A DNA stretch of 64,000 bases, taken from positions 172,335-236,334 of the forward strand of contig CAYQUX010000003.1 in assembly GCA_964420995.1 (NCBI GenBank), given 5' to 3'. Shown here piece after piece: positions 25,292-35,051 of this stretch. Source of the stretch: Leptolinea sp964420995 (GTDB lineage: Bacteria; Chloroflexota; Anaerolineae; Anaerolineales; Anaerolineaceae). A model generated the notes under the pieces. The model saw only the letters and a list, made by a program, of their open reading frames with translations, had not been told where the DNA came from and did not search any database. How positions within the stretch are numbered: the first letter of the stretch is position 1; each line of letters begins with the position of its first letter. The position numbers and the translations under genes were made by a program.

Positions 25292-27066
25292 ATCATTCAT
25301 CCTTTTTCCGCCTGAAGGTCATGGGCATCCTGCTCTCAATCGCAGGAGGCCTGATCATTCTCCAGGTGATCCGCATCCAGAACAGCGATTCGGCACAATC
25401 ATTAAGCGCCGATGCCGTCAGAAATTATGATTATGAAGAACGCAAGATATTCCCCGAACGCGGCAGCATTTATGACCGCTGGGGACGTCTTTTAGCCGGT
25501 AACAAGGAAGTTTATGAAGTCGGCGTTGATCTGCGCTATGTGAAGAACGCTGAAACAATCGCCCGTATGGCGCATGATGTTCTTGAAGCAGATTATGATA
25601 CCGTCTATAACAATATCAGCAACGGTTACGTGCCGGGTGAACTGGAATACATCGTTCTCGCAGATTTTGTGCCACTCGATAAGATCACGGCCATCAGTGA
25701 AACCAAAGAGAATTACAAACGGTTAACGCCCTTAAACAAGGGTGACCGTCTGCCCAGTCTGGAGGGTGTTCTCTGGACTCCCCACCTTCAGCGCAGTTAC
25801 CCGGAAAACGCCCTGGCTTCCAATATTATCGGCTTCTATTCCTACCGCGACCGTGATCAGGGTCGGGGGTATTTTGGGGTTGAAGAGAAGTATAACGACC
25901 TGCTTTCAGGTTCACCCATTATCGTGAAAGTTCCCCACAATCCATACAAAGTTCGCGAAATCCCCACAGTGGATCCCGGCGCCAGTCTGATATTGACGAT
26001 TGATAAAGATATTCAGGCAAAAATGGAATCCATTGCCGCTAACGCCATGAAGCGGAATGGCGCGACATCGGTAACCATAATTGTGGAAAATCCCAAGAAT
26101 GGGGAAATTCTGGCCATGGCCACCACCCCTAACTTGAATCTGAATGAATACTGGAAATATGGGGAAATATTCCCCAACCCCACTCCGTATAACCGTGGAG
26201 TTGGGCAGACGTATGAACCCGGTTCCGTCTTTAAGGTATTGACCATGGCCGCCGCTGTTGACGCCGGCGCCGTCACTCCCGATACACCGTTCCTGGACAC
26301 CGGTGAAGTGGAGATTGGCGGTTATACCATCTATAACTGGGACCGCAACGCTTGGGGGCCTCAGACAATGACCACCTGTATGCAGCATTCTTTGAATGTC
26401 TGCCTGACATGGGTGGCGCAACAGCTTGGCCCGACGCGTTTCTACCAGTATATGCAGGCGTTTGGCATCGGACGCAAGACAAATATTGATCTGGCTGGAG
26501 AAGTGAATTTCCCGCTGGCTTTACCAGGAGATGGAAACTGGTATCCCATTAATCTCGGTACCAATTCATTTGGTCAGGGTGTCGCGGCCACCCCGCTGCA
26601 GATGATCACGGCAGTGTCAGCCCTCGCCAATGACGGCAAAATGATGGCTCCACACATTCTCCAATCTGTTGTAGAAAATGGCAGGCAATACAACAATACA
26701 CCTCAGGTACTGGGGAATCCGATCTCTGCCAAAACAGCACGCTCTGTCACCCAGATGTTGGCCGTTTCGTTGGAAGAGGAAGCCTCTGATGCGCTGGTGG
26801 AAGGTTACCGGGTTTCCGGTAAAACCGGTACTGCTGAAATTCCAGGGCCCAACGGATATGTGAGCAACTTAACAAATGCATCATTTGTTGGCTGGGGACC
26901 GACCGATGATCCCAAATTTGTAGTATATATATGGCTGGAAAAACCAAAGAGTTCAGTCTGGGGTTCCATTGTTGCCGCCCCGGTATTCAGCCAGGTTGTT
27001 CAATCTTTAGTGGTTTCCATGAATATCCCTCCGGATACAATTCGGCAGGGATTGGTTCAGAAATAG
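25288..27066 (+). CDS. ftsI: peptidoglycan transpeptidase FtsI (PBP2/3 class B)
   Basis: 592 residues from the TTG at 25288, which overlaps the ftsL stop and has GGGAG upstream; an ATG 33 bases later would cut into the N-terminal region. One membrane helix near residues 10-30, then a dimerisation domain containing the RGSIYDRWGR motif, then the transpeptidase with SVFK (catalytic Ser), SLN and KTGT motifs. It cross-links septal peptidoglycan with FtsW. No PASTA domain follows, unlike many Firmicutes homologues. Confidence 0.95.
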   Translation: MNHSSFFRLKVMGILLSIAGGLIILQVIRIQNSDSAQSLSADAVRNYDYEERKIFPERGSIYDRWGRLLAGNKEVYEVGVDLRYVKNAETIARMAHDVLEADYDTVYNNISNGYVPGELEYIVLADFVPLDKITAISETKENYKRLTPLNKGDRLPSLEGVLWTPHLQRSYPENALASNIIGFYSYRDRDQGRGYFGVEEKYNDLLSGSPIIVKVPHNPYKVREIPTVDPGASLILTIDKDIQAKMESIAANAMKRNGATSVTIIVENPKNGEILAMATTPNLNLNEYWKYGEIFPNPTPYNRGVGQTYEPGSVFKVLTMAAAVDAGAVTPDTPFLDTGEVEIGGYTIYNWDRNAWGPQTMTTCMQHSLNVCLTWVAQQLGPTRFYQYMQAFGIGRKTNIDLAGEVNFPLALPGDGNWYPINLGTNSFGQGVAATPLQMITAVSALANDGKMMAPHILQSVVENGRQYNNTPQVLGNPISAKTARSVTQMLAVSLEEEASDALVEGYRVSGKTGTAEIPGPNGYVSNLTNASFVGWGPTDDPKFVVYIWLEKPKSSVWGSIVAAPVFSQVVQSLVVSMNIPPDTIRQGLVQK

Positions 27067-27071
27067 GTGAA

Positions 27072-28484
27072 ATGCTTACTCTTACCGATGTACTTGACGC
27101 GCTGACCGGCACAAAGTTGGATGCCTCCCATCTGTTGATCTCAGATGCGGTAATTGATTCGCGTCAGGTTATTCCGGCTTCCCTGTTTATTGCCATACCC
27201 GGTGAACGCGTTGACGGCCATGAATATTTGACCAGCGCTTTTGAAAAAGGCGCCACGATTGCCCTTGTTGAAAAAGACACATCGGAGGTATTCCGAACAC
27301 TCGATCTCCGAAAGCCTCTGAATCCGGCACTTCCTTTGCCTGAACCTCCATTTTGCCTGCGTGTTGAGAACACACTGGAAGCACTCCAGAAGATTGCCGC
27401 GTACTGGCGGCGTCAGCTTAATGTAAAAGTAGTCGGCATCACCGGGTCTGTTGGCAAGAGCACGACCAAGGAACTGGTCGCAGAGCTATTGTCGACCTGT
27501 TTCAGCGTCATCAAGAACCCGGGCAATTACAACAATGAGATCGGTCTTCCCCTGACCATGCTTCGCATGACCCGCGCGACTCAAGTGGCGGTACTGGAAA
27601 TGGGTTTCTATGTACCGGGGGAGATTAAATTCCTTTGCGACCTGGCAATGCCCGAAGTCGGCATTGTTACCAATGTCGGAACTGTACACGCGGAACGCGC
27701 CGGTTCACAGGAAAGCATCGCCCGCGGGAAAGCGGAACTGGTGGAAAACCTTCCCGTCAATGGAAGAGCAATCTTGAATAATGATGATCCCTGGGTGCGC
27801 TGGATGGCCGGGCGATCGAATGCGCCGGTTTTATCCTATGGGACGGAATCCCCGGCTGACCTGTTTGCTTCTGATGTGATGGGGCGCGGATTGCAGGGAA
27901 TTGAATTTAACCTGCAATACAAAAACGAAATCCGCCGTATTCGCGTTCCCCTTTTGGGAAAACATTCCGTCAATACTGCCCTGCGAGCAGCGGCAGCAGG
28001 ATTTGCCATGAACATGACCTTTGACGACATTGTTTCCGCGCTACAGGCCAGCACATCACAATTGAGACTCACCGGAATACATTCCCGCCAGGGCGCGCTT
28101 ATTCTGGATGACACCTATAATGCATCACCCGAATCAACCGTTGCGGCGCTTGATCTGCTTTCCGAAATCCCCGGACGACATATCGCGGTGCTTGGCGATA
28201 TGCTTGAACTTGGGCAGTATGAAGAATCCGGCCATCAATTGGTTGGCGAAAAAGCCGCCACGGCAGCCAACCGGCTGATCGCCGTGGGTTATCGGGCACG
28301 CGTTATCGCGGAGGCGGCACGAAAAGCGGGCATGTCCGCATCAGCGATTGATTGCGTGGATAACGCCGCGTCCGCCATACCTTACCTGCAATCCAACCTT
28401 TCAGAGAACGATGTCGTATTGATCAAAGGCTCTCACGGGATGAGGATGGATCGAATTGTGGCAGAAATTGAGGCAAGACTATGA
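27072..28484 (+). CDS. murF: UDP-MurNAc-tripeptide D-alanyl-D-alanine ligase
   Basis: 470 residues from the ATG at 27072, with AGGTGA upstream. It has the Mur ligase P-loop GITGSVGKSTTKE, the MurF-specific GNYNNEIGLPL and LDDTYNASPES. It adds D-Ala-D-Ala to the UDP-MurNAc tripeptide in the cytoplasm. It follows ftsI directly: there is no murE between them, although murE normally lies here. Overlaps mraY by 4 bases. Confidence 0.96.
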   Translation: MLTLTDVLDALTGTKLDASHLLISDAVIDSRQVIPASLFIAIPGERVDGHEYLTSAFEKGATIALVEKDTSEVFRTLDLRKPLNPALPLPEPPFCLRVENTLEALQKIAAYWRRQLNVKVVGITGSVGKSTTKELVAELLSTCFSVIKNPGNYNNEIGLPLTMLRMTRATQVAVLEMGFYVPGEIKFLCDLAMPEVGIVTNVGTVHAERAGSQESIARGKAELVENLPVNGRAILNNDDPWVRWMAGRSNAPVLSYGTESPADLFASDVMGRGLQGIEFNLQYKNEIRRIRVPLLGKHSVNTALRAAAAGFAMNMTFDDIVSALQASTSQLRLTGIHSRQGALILDDTYNASPESTVAALDLLSEIPGRHIAVLGDMLELGQYEESGHQLVGEKAATAANRLIAVGYRARVIAEAARKAGMSASAIDCVDNAASAIPYLQSNLSENDVVLIKGSHGMRMDRIVAEIEARL

Positions 28485-29473
28485 CAGACACATCACTATC
28501 CTTAACATTGTCCGGTTTGAGCTTCATGATGACCGTTATCTGGGGCGGTCCGTTGATCCGCATACTTCATTATTTCCGTATCGGCAAGCTCATCCGTTTT
28601 GAAGGCCCCAACAGCCATATCACCAAAATGGGGACACCCACAATGGGTGGTTGGATGGTCATCATTCCGGTTGTACTGGTCACCATTCTGATGAATGCGG
28701 CCAATATATTTGGGTTGAAAATTTTCTCCAGTGTAGTCTGGATACCGCTGGCCGTTTTACTTGGCTATGGTTTCCTTGGCGCCATTGATGATTGGCAGGG
28801 GATCCGCGGAGAAAGAATTGGCCAGGGCATGCGTGCCCGAACCAAACTGATCCTTCAAATCCTGTTTGCCGTACCGGTGGCTTTTCTTCTGCGGGATGTT
28901 ATCCATGTTCCCCAGATGTTCTGGCCGGGTGTGTATGACGCGTTTGACCTCGGTTTCTGGTACATTCCCATCGCCGTCTTCATCATTGTTGCCTGTTCCA
29001 ACGCGGTCAACTTCACAGACGGACTGGATGGCCTGGCAGGATTGATCTCTGCTACAGCGTTTGCTGCCTATGGCGGCATTGCCATGCTGCAGGGGCAGGA
29101 TTTTATCGGCCGGTTCTGTTTCACCATGGTTGGCGCTCTGTTCGGTTTTCTGTGGTTCAACGTTCATCCAGCCGAATTATTCATGGGAGATTCCGGAAGT
29201 CTTTCCATTGGTGCCACCCTGGGCGTGATCGCGTTGATGACCGGCCAGTGGTTATTGATCCCGTTGATCGCCGTTATCCCGGTCAGTGAAGCGACCAGCG
29301 TTGTGCTCCAGATTCTTTATTTCCGGTTAACAAAAGGCAAACGTCTCTTCAAAATGGCACCATTGCACCATCATTTTGAACTCTGCGGATGGAGTGAAAC
29401 CCAGGTTGTCCAGCGTTTCTGGCTGGTATCTCTTATGGCTGCGATGGCCGGCGTGGCCATCGCGATGGTGTAA
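28481..29473 (+). CDS. mraY: phospho-MurNAc-pentapeptide transferase
   Basis: 330 residues with about ten membrane helices. Signature motifs are KMGTPTMGG near residue 47, DDWQGI, NAVNFTDGLDGLAG and the HHHFE sequence (APLHHHFE). It transfers phospho-MurNAc-pentapeptide to undecaprenyl phosphate to form lipid I. The ATG overlaps the murF stop (ATGA). Confidence 0.97.
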   Translation: MTDTSLSLTLSGLSFMMTVIWGGPLIRILHYFRIGKLIRFEGPNSHITKMGTPTMGGWMVIIPVVLVTILMNAANIFGLKIFSSVVWIPLAVLLGYGFLGAIDDWQGIRGERIGQGMRARTKLILQILFAVPVAFLLRDVIHVPQMFWPGVYDAFDLGFWYIPIAVFIIVACSNAVNFTDGLDGLAGLISATAFAAYGGIAMLQGQDFIGRFCFTMVGALFGFLWFNVHPAELFMGDSGSLSIGATLGVIALMTGQWLLIPLIAVIPVSEATSVVLQILYFRLTKGKRLFKMAPLHHHFELCGWSETQVVQRFWLVSLMAAMAGVAIAMV

Positions 29474-29476
29474 ATT

Positions 29477-30859
29477 ATGAAAAATTGGCAGAAGGAACAT
29501 GTTCTGATCATTGGCGCCGCCCGTCAGGGTTTAGCGCTGTCACGTTATTTGTCTGCACAGAATTGTCATGTTTTACTGAATGATAGTCGCCCTGCTGAAC
29601 AAATGAAAAAGGTCGTTGACTCTCTGGCAGATACATCCGTGAAATTCCTTTTTGGCAGCCACCCGATGGAAGCTCTGGAGGGGATAACTCTTGTCTGTAT
29701 ATCGGGTGGAGTTTCCCCTGATCTTCCATTGGTTCAGGAAGCAAAACACCGTGGGATACCGATATCCAACGATGCACAGGTCTTCATGGAAATGGTGCCG
29801 TGTAAAACAATCGGGATAACCGGTTCCGCTGGTAAAACCACAACCACCACTCTGGTGGGAAGAATCTGCCGGGCAGGCGCCCTCCAGGATCAAAAGGTAT
29901 GGGTCGGGGGGAATATTGGCACTCCCCTGATTACCTTTATTGATCAAATCCATCCGCAAGATCTCGTCATTCTGGAGCTTTCCAGTTTTCAACTGGAGTT
30001 GATGACCATTTCACCGAATGTCAGCGCCGTCTTAAACATCACTCCCAATCACCTGGACCGGCATGGGAACATGATTGCTTATAAAGCGGCAAAACAGCGC
30101 ATCCTGGATTTTCAAAAATCAGATGACGTGGCCATTCTCTGCCGTGATGACATCGGTTCTTTTGACCTGGCCCCGAACGTTAATGGAACGCTCTTCACGT
30201 TTGGTTGGAACATGCCTATCGACGGCCACCCGGGTACATTCATGAGCGGATCAGACCTGGTTTTCCATGATGGGAAACAGGAACCAGTATTATTAACTCG
30301 GGACGATATTTCTTTACGTGGAGACCATAATGTACTGAACGTCCTGGCAGCCTGCGCCATTGCCGCGGCAGCCGGATTTGACCGATCTGCCATGCTGGCC
30401 GGAATCAAAGGCTTTGCCGGTGTGGATCACCGCCTCGAGTACGTCGACACAATTAATGGAGCAGCCTGGTATAACGATTCCATTGCCACAGCTCCTGAAA
30501 GAACCATGGCGGCCATCCGATCTTTCACAGAACCGTTAATACTTCTGATCGGTGGTCGTGATAAAAAGTTGCCCTGGGAAGACCTTGCTGCCTTGATCCG
30601 GCAGCGTGTGAATCATGTGGTGGTTTTTGGTGAAGCTGCGCCAAAAATCCTTGATGCTCTTGGCAAGGTTCAGGGCGAACCTGCAGCCTTTACCATCGAT
30701 CATGCCTCCGGGTTGAACGAAGCTGTTCAAATGGCATACAAACGCAGTGAGCCGGATGATGTTGTTCTACTTTCTCCCGGCGGAACCAGTTACGATGAAT
30801 TCGAAGATTTCGAGGAGCGTGGCGAGTGTTTCAGGAATCTGGTGAAAAACCTACAATAA
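29477..30859 (+). CDS. murD: UDP-MurNAc-L-alanine:D-glutamate ligase
   Basis: 460 residues. An N-terminal Rossmann-like segment (VLIIGAARQGLALSRYL), P-loop GITGSAGKTTTT, NITPNHLDRHG and a C-terminal VLLSPGGTSYDEFEDFEERG motif identify MurD. It adds D-glutamate to UDP-MurNAc-L-Ala. It follows mraY by 3 bases and overlaps ftsW by 34 bases. Confidence 0.97.
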   Translation: MKNWQKEHVLIIGAARQGLALSRYLSAQNCHVLLNDSRPAEQMKKVVDSLADTSVKFLFGSHPMEALEGITLVCISGGVSPDLPLVQEAKHRGIPISNDAQVFMEMVPCKTIGITGSAGKTTTTTLVGRICRAGALQDQKVWVGGNIGTPLITFIDQIHPQDLVILELSSFQLELMTISPNVSAVLNITPNHLDRHGNMIAYKAAKQRILDFQKSDDVAILCRDDIGSFDLAPNVNGTLFTFGWNMPIDGHPGTFMSGSDLVFHDGKQEPVLLTRDDISLRGDHNVLNVLAACAIAAAAGFDRSAMLAGIKGFAGVDHRLEYVDTINGAAWYNDSIATAPERTMAAIRSFTEPLILLIGGRDKKLPWEDLAALIRQRVNHVVVFGEAAPKILDALGKVQGEPAAFTIDHASGLNEAVQMAYKRSEPDDVVLLSPGGTSYDEFEDFEERGECFRNLVKNLQ

Positions 30860-32082
30860 TTGCCCAGACAACGGACCTGGCGGAAAAAACCCAACGCTGG
30901 CTGCGCATCGGGATTGATATTCCCCTTGTTCTGGCCATCATCACATTGGTGATGTTTGGCCTGCTTATGGTCTATTCATCCAGTTGGAAATTTTCCATAC
31001 AACTCGGGCAGCCGGCGGCATACATGTTCATCCGTCAGATCGTCTGGGTGATCCTGGGAACATTTATGGCCGTGCTGATGAGCCGTATTGACTACCACCG
31101 GTATAACAAATTGATGCTTCCGGCTATGGCAGTAACCTACGGATTGCTCCTCACGGTGCTTGTTCTGAGGGATACCCGCCTAGGCGCTGACCGCACCATT
31201 TTATTCGGTTCTGTACAGCCATCTGAGCTGGCAAAAGTCATGACAGTGTTATACCTCAGTTTCTGGTTGAACAACCATAAACCCGTTCTGAATAACTTCT
31301 CGCTGGGAATCATTCCCATGCTTATCCTGATTGGTTTAAACACCGGGCTGGTGTTGTTACAGCCGGATATCAGCGCTGCCGCAACGATCATCGTTCTCGG
31401 GGGAATTCTTTTCTACCTGGCTGGCGGTGATATGCAAAAGATCGTCTTTGTTGTTCTTGGTGTTATCTTTTTCGGAGTTCTGGTTGTTCTTGTGAGCACA
31501 ACCGGTAGAACCCGTATGCTGGACTACGTCAATGGGCTGCAAAATCCGGTACTGGCCTCATACCATGTGCAGCGATCTCTGGAAGCGGTTGTCAAAGGTG
31601 GGCTTTTTGGAGTCGGTATTGGTCGGGCGACCACAAAATTCACCGGTCTTCCCGTTGCCCCCACCGATTCAATTTTTGCTGTCATCATGGAAGAGACCGG
31701 TTTGCTCGGAGCGTTTGTTGTAATCGGTCTGTTTGTCATCATCCTCTGGCGCGGTCTGTATATCGCCAACCGCGCCCCCGATCCACTTGGTCGTTTACTG
31801 GCCGCCGGGTTGACCATCTGGATCTTCATGGAAGCCATGATCAATATGGGAGTTATGGTCAATCTTCTCCCCTTTGCTGGCAATGCGCTTCCTCTAATTA
31901 GTGCCGGCGGCTCCAGTCTGACTACCACTCTGATGAGTTTTGGGATCATCCTGAATGTGGCGCGTACAACTAGTGGTGTAATTCCGGAAAGGAGACCTAC
32001 CAGTGCGGTTGTTAATTTGCGCGGGAGGGACCGGGGGGGGAGTGTATCCCGCTCTGGCCGTTTTACAATCCCCAGGCAGTGA
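30826..32082 (+). CDS. ftsW: septal peptidoglycan polymerase FtsW (SEDS family)
   Basis: 418 residues, ten membrane helices, starting with GTG at 30826 inside the murD 3' end (GAGGAG 8 bases upstream). SEDS motifs are visible: GLLMVYSSS early, VLLQPDISAAATI, and AGNALPLISAGGSSLTTTL late. It polymerises lipid II at the septum with FtsI. The basic C-terminal tail overlaps the murG gene by 80 bases in another frame. It is read as FtsW and not RodA because of position. Confidence 0.94.
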   Translation: MFQESGEKPTIIAQTTDLAEKTQRWLRIGIDIPLVLAIITLVMFGLLMVYSSSWKFSIQLGQPAAYMFIRQIVWVILGTFMAVLMSRIDYHRYNKLMLPAMAVTYGLLLTVLVLRDTRLGADRTILFGSVQPSELAKVMTVLYLSFWLNNHKPVLNNFSLGIIPMLILIGLNTGLVLLQPDISAAATIIVLGGILFYLAGGDMQKIVFVVLGVIFFGVLVVLVSTTGRTRMLDYVNGLQNPVLASYHVQRSLEAVVKGGLFGVGIGRATTKFTGLPVAPTDSIFAVIMEETGLLGAFVVIGLFVIILWRGLYIANRAPDPLGRLLAAGLTIWIFMEAMINMGVMVNLLPFAGNALPLISAGGSSLTTTLMSFGIILNVARTTSGVIPERRPTSAVVNLRGRDRGGSVSRSGRFTIPRQ

Positions 32083-33103
32083 GGCAGATACTGTTCTCTG
32101 GGTCGGAGGAGAAGGTGGAATGGAAGCAGAAATCGTCGAACGACTACGTATTCCATTCACTACCATTCCGGCTGCCGGTGTACATGGTGTCGGTCTGCGT
32201 ACCCTGCCATCGAATATCTTCCGCCTGTTGCGCGGAGTTTTCGCGTCCATGAAAATTCTGTCCGAGTTTAAACCGGATGTTCTGCTCTTTACCGGTGGCT
32301 TTGTAGCCGTTCCCATGGCGGTAGCCGGTGTGAAATACCCTTCGCTTCTGTACACACCGGACATTGAACCCGGTCTGGCTATCAAAGCAATTGCCCGGTT
32401 CTCTGATTTAATTGCCCTTACCGCTGAGGAATCGAAAACGTATTTTAAATTTCATCGCAATTTGATTGTCACTGGTTATCCCACCCGCCCCGAATTGTCC
32501 TCCTGGTCGAGGAAAGACGGCCTCAGGCATTTTGGTTTAAATGACAGCAAACCGGTTCTTTTCGTCTTTGGCGGCAGCAAAGGCGCCCTGACCATCAATC
32601 AGGCTGTGCTTGGCATACTTCCGGAATTGTTGGAACAATGCCAGGTGCTGCATGTTACTGGAAAGGCAAATCTGGATGCTGCCCTTGATGCCAGAGCCAA
32701 TCTAAAATCCCATGCGGATGATTACCATCCATACCCGTATCTTCATGACGATATGGGAGCGGCATTTGCCGCCGCGGATCTGGCCGTTTGCCGGGCCGGC
32801 GCGTCGACTCTCGGAGAATTACCCCTCTTTGGTCTTCCAGCCATTCTTGTCCCATACCCGTACGCCTGGCGCTATCAAAAGGTCAACGCAGAGTATCTGG
32901 TGAATAATGGTGGCGCGGTATTGGTAAAAGATGAAGATCTCCGTTCAGATTTGTTGAATACTGTACATGAACTGCTCGAATCCACGGAAAAGTTGGAAAA
33001 TATGCGCAAGAACCTATCGACTCTCGCCAAACCGCAAGCCGCTCAAACCATTGCCGGTGCGCTAAAAAACCTTGTTGCGACTCAGAAAGGCGTAAAAGCG
33101 TGA
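32003..33103 (+). CDS. murG: UDP-GlcNAc:lipid I N-acetylglucosaminyltransferase
   Basis: 366 residues starting with GTG at 32003, with AAAGGAG 8 bases upstream, 80 bases inside ftsW. The N-terminal glycine loop reads GGTGGGVYPALAV; the C-terminal half has FGGSKGALTINQ and CRAGASTLGELPLFGLPAILVPYPY, the UDP-GlcNAc-binding region. It makes lipid II at the inner membrane face. The glycine loop is encoded partly by a run of eight G. Overlaps the next gene by 4 bases (GTGA). Confidence 0.96.
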   Translation: MRLLICAGGTGGGVYPALAVLQSPGSEADTVLWVGGEGGMEAEIVERLRIPFTTIPAAGVHGVGLRTLPSNIFRLLRGVFASMKILSEFKPDVLLFTGGFVAVPMAVAGVKYPSLLYTPDIEPGLAIKAIARFSDLIALTAEESKTYFKFHRNLIVTGYPTRPELSSWSRKDGLRHFGLNDSKPVLFVFGGSKGALTINQAVLGILPELLEQCQVLHVTGKANLDAALDARANLKSHADDYHPYPYLHDDMGAAFAAADLAVCRAGASTLGELPLFGLPAILVPYPYAWRYQKVNAEYLVNNGGAVLVKDEDLRSDLLNTVHELLESTEKLENMRKNLSTLAKPQAAQTIAGALKNLVATQKGVKA

Positions 33104-33639
33104 TCAGTCTTCAAGTTATTTTTTGGCTGCTTGTCATCATTTTCGCCATTATCGGCGCTGTGCGCGGGTGGGCCAGTGAAGTACTGGTTACCTTTACCAG
33201 CGTCCTGGGGATATTCATCCTTTTTATTTTGGAAAATTTTGCCGGATTCGCGAAAGAAAGCACTCTTTTTACCGATCCAGTTTCGAATTTTTGGTTGAAG
33301 GCTGTGATCTTTACCGGTCTGGTCTTTTTTGGATATCAGGCTCCCAATCTGCCCGCGCTTGCCGGACATGCCAGATTCATGTATAAGTCCACAGTTGACC
33401 ACCTGGCGGGGTTATTGATGGGCGCCATTAACGGATTCTTCATTTTCGGCAGTCTGTGGTTCTTCCTGGATGCTGCAGGTTATCCATTCGCCATAATATC
33501 GGCCCCCGAAGCCGGCACTGAACTCGGTGACGCGGCCATTAACCTTCTGGCCTATCTTCCACCGCATTGGCTGGTCTCACCGGGGATTTATTTCTCCGCG
33601 GCGTTGGCGCTGGCGTTGGTTCTGGTGGTGCTGTTATGA
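33100..33639 (+). CDS. CvpA-like membrane protein inside the dcw cluster
   Basis: 179 residues with four or five hydrophobic helices. The first helix begins VIFWLLVIIFAIIGAVRGW, the pattern seen in CvpA/colicin V production proteins, and a later helix has DHLAGLLMGAINGFF, also CvpA-like. Function is unknown; in other bacteria CvpA proteins relate to the envelope. Start and stop both overlap the neighbours by 4 bases (GTGA with murG, ATGA with murC), so it is a real member of the operon. Confidence 0.75.
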   Translation: MISLQVIFWLLVIIFAIIGAVRGWASEVLVTFTSVLGIFILFILENFAGFAKESTLFTDPVSNFWLKAVIFTGLVFFGYQAPNLPALAGHARFMYKSTVDHLAGLLMGAINGFFIFGSLWFFLDAAGYPFAIISAPEAGTELGDAAINLLAYLPPHWLVSPGIYFSAALALALVLVVLL

Positions 33640-35051
33640 CACAAAGCGCGCACTTTATTGGTATCGGTGGTACCGGCCTTTCCGCCATCGCCCGCTTGCT
33701 GGCAGAAAGAGGCTGGCAGGTCAGCGGCTCAGATCGCTCCACTTCCCCCTACCTCCAGGAATTGGAAGAGATGGGTGTACGCATTACCATCGGCCACTCT
33801 CCGGACAATATATCAGATGTTGATTATGTGATCCGGTCTTCCGCCATTCAGGATGACAACATTGAAGTTACCGCTGCCCGCGAAAAAGGGTTGCTTGTTC
33901 AGAAGCGGGTTGACTTTCTGCCCATGGTGATTGGCGAACAGTCTTGTATCGCGGTTGCGGGAACGCATGGTAAGACAACCACAACCGCCATGATAGCCTG
34001 GACTCTCCAACAGGCAGGGATGGATCCATCCTTCATAATTGGAAGCGTCTCGAAAAACCTGGGAACCAACGCCCATTCCGGCAAGGGTGATTATTTCGTC
34101 ATCGAAGCAGATGAGTACGATTCCATGTTCCTGGGTTTGAATCCACTTATCGCCATAGTTACCAACGTGGAACACGACCACCCCGATTGCTACCCTACCC
34201 CACAATCCTATTTCCAGGCATTTCAGAATTTCATCGGCAAATTACAACCTCGCGGAATGGTGATCCTTTGCGCGGATAATCCCGGCGCCATGTCAATCCG
34301 TGGCAAATTATCCCCCAATCTGCCTGTATTTACATACTCCTCGTATCTGTTGCAGGATGACCATCCCAACAGCTATCAGCAAAATGCCGATTATCTTTTA
34401 ACGGAATCAGATGATCACACATATCAACTGTGTTCCCAGGAAGCATTGCATGTTCGCAAACCCTTATTATCAATAAATGTCGGAGTTCCTGGAACACACA
34501 ATCTTCAGAATGGAATGGCAGCCTCCATAGCCGCATTGACTACCGGTGTGGAACCGGACATCATCAATAAGGCGCTGGCGTCTTTCAAGGGTACCGGACG
34601 CCGATTTGATGTAATCGGTGAGCCCGACGGTATTACCCTGGTAGATGACTACGCGCATCATCCTACAGAAATCCGCGCGACCATTCAAGCGGCCCGGGTT
34701 GCCTACCCCGGACGCCGCCTCTGGGTTGTCTGGCAGCCGCATACCTACAGCCGAACACAGACGTTGTTGGATGATTACATTCGCGCCATCTCTCAGGCAG
34801 ATCAAATCGTTGTGACAGAAATTTTCGCCGCTCGTGAAGAATCCACCGGCTTTTCCTCTGCACAGATTGTCTCCGCCATCCATGAAATACCGGCTTTTTA
34901 TGCCTCGACATTGGATAGCGCAATCGATCACCTTCGGCAGAATCTTGTTTTCGGCGATGTGGTGCTTGTCCTCTCCGCGGGAGATGCCACAAAAATCAAC
35001 CAGGCTCTACTCCACTCCTCCGATATCGGGAAGAACGGGAAAATTGCATGA
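33636..35051 (+). CDS. murC: UDP-MurNAc:L-alanine ligase
   Basis: 471 residues from the ATG at 33636, which overlaps the preceding stop. It starts with the MurC nucleotide fold HFIGIGGTGLSAIARLL, then P-loop VAGTHGKTTTTAM, EADEYDSMFL, VTNVEHDHPD and DDYAHHPTEI. It adds L-Ala to UDP-MurNAc. Longer reading frames upstream would intrude into the CvpA-like gene and are rejected. Confidence 0.97.
   Translation: MTQSAHFIGIGGTGLSAIARLLAERGWQVSGSDRSTSPYLQELEEMGVRITIGHSPDNISDVDYVIRSSAIQDDNIEVTAAREKGLLVQKRVDFLPMVIGEQSCIAVAGTHGKTTTTAMIAWTLQQAGMDPSFIIGSVSKNLGTNAHSGKGDYFVIEADEYDSMFLGLNPLIAIVTNVEHDHPDCYPTPQSYFQAFQNFIGKLQPRGMVILCADNPGAMSIRGKLSPNLPVFTYSSYLLQDDHPNSYQQNADYLLTESDDHTYQLCSQEALHVRKPLLSINVGVPGTHNLQNGMAASIAALTTGVEPDIINKALASFKGTGRRFDVIGEPDGITLVDDYAHHPTEIRATIQAARVAYPGRRLWVVWQPHTYSRTQTLLDDYIRAISQADQIVVTEIFAAREESTGFSSAQIVSAIHEIPAFYASTLDSAIDHLRQNLVFGDVVLVLSAGDATKINQALLHSSDIGKNGKIA

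Noticed and set aside
26931..27071. N-terminal extension of murF into ftsI
   Set aside because: The frame is open but lies inside ftsI; the ATG at 27072 has a Shine-Dalgarno and gives normal MurF length.
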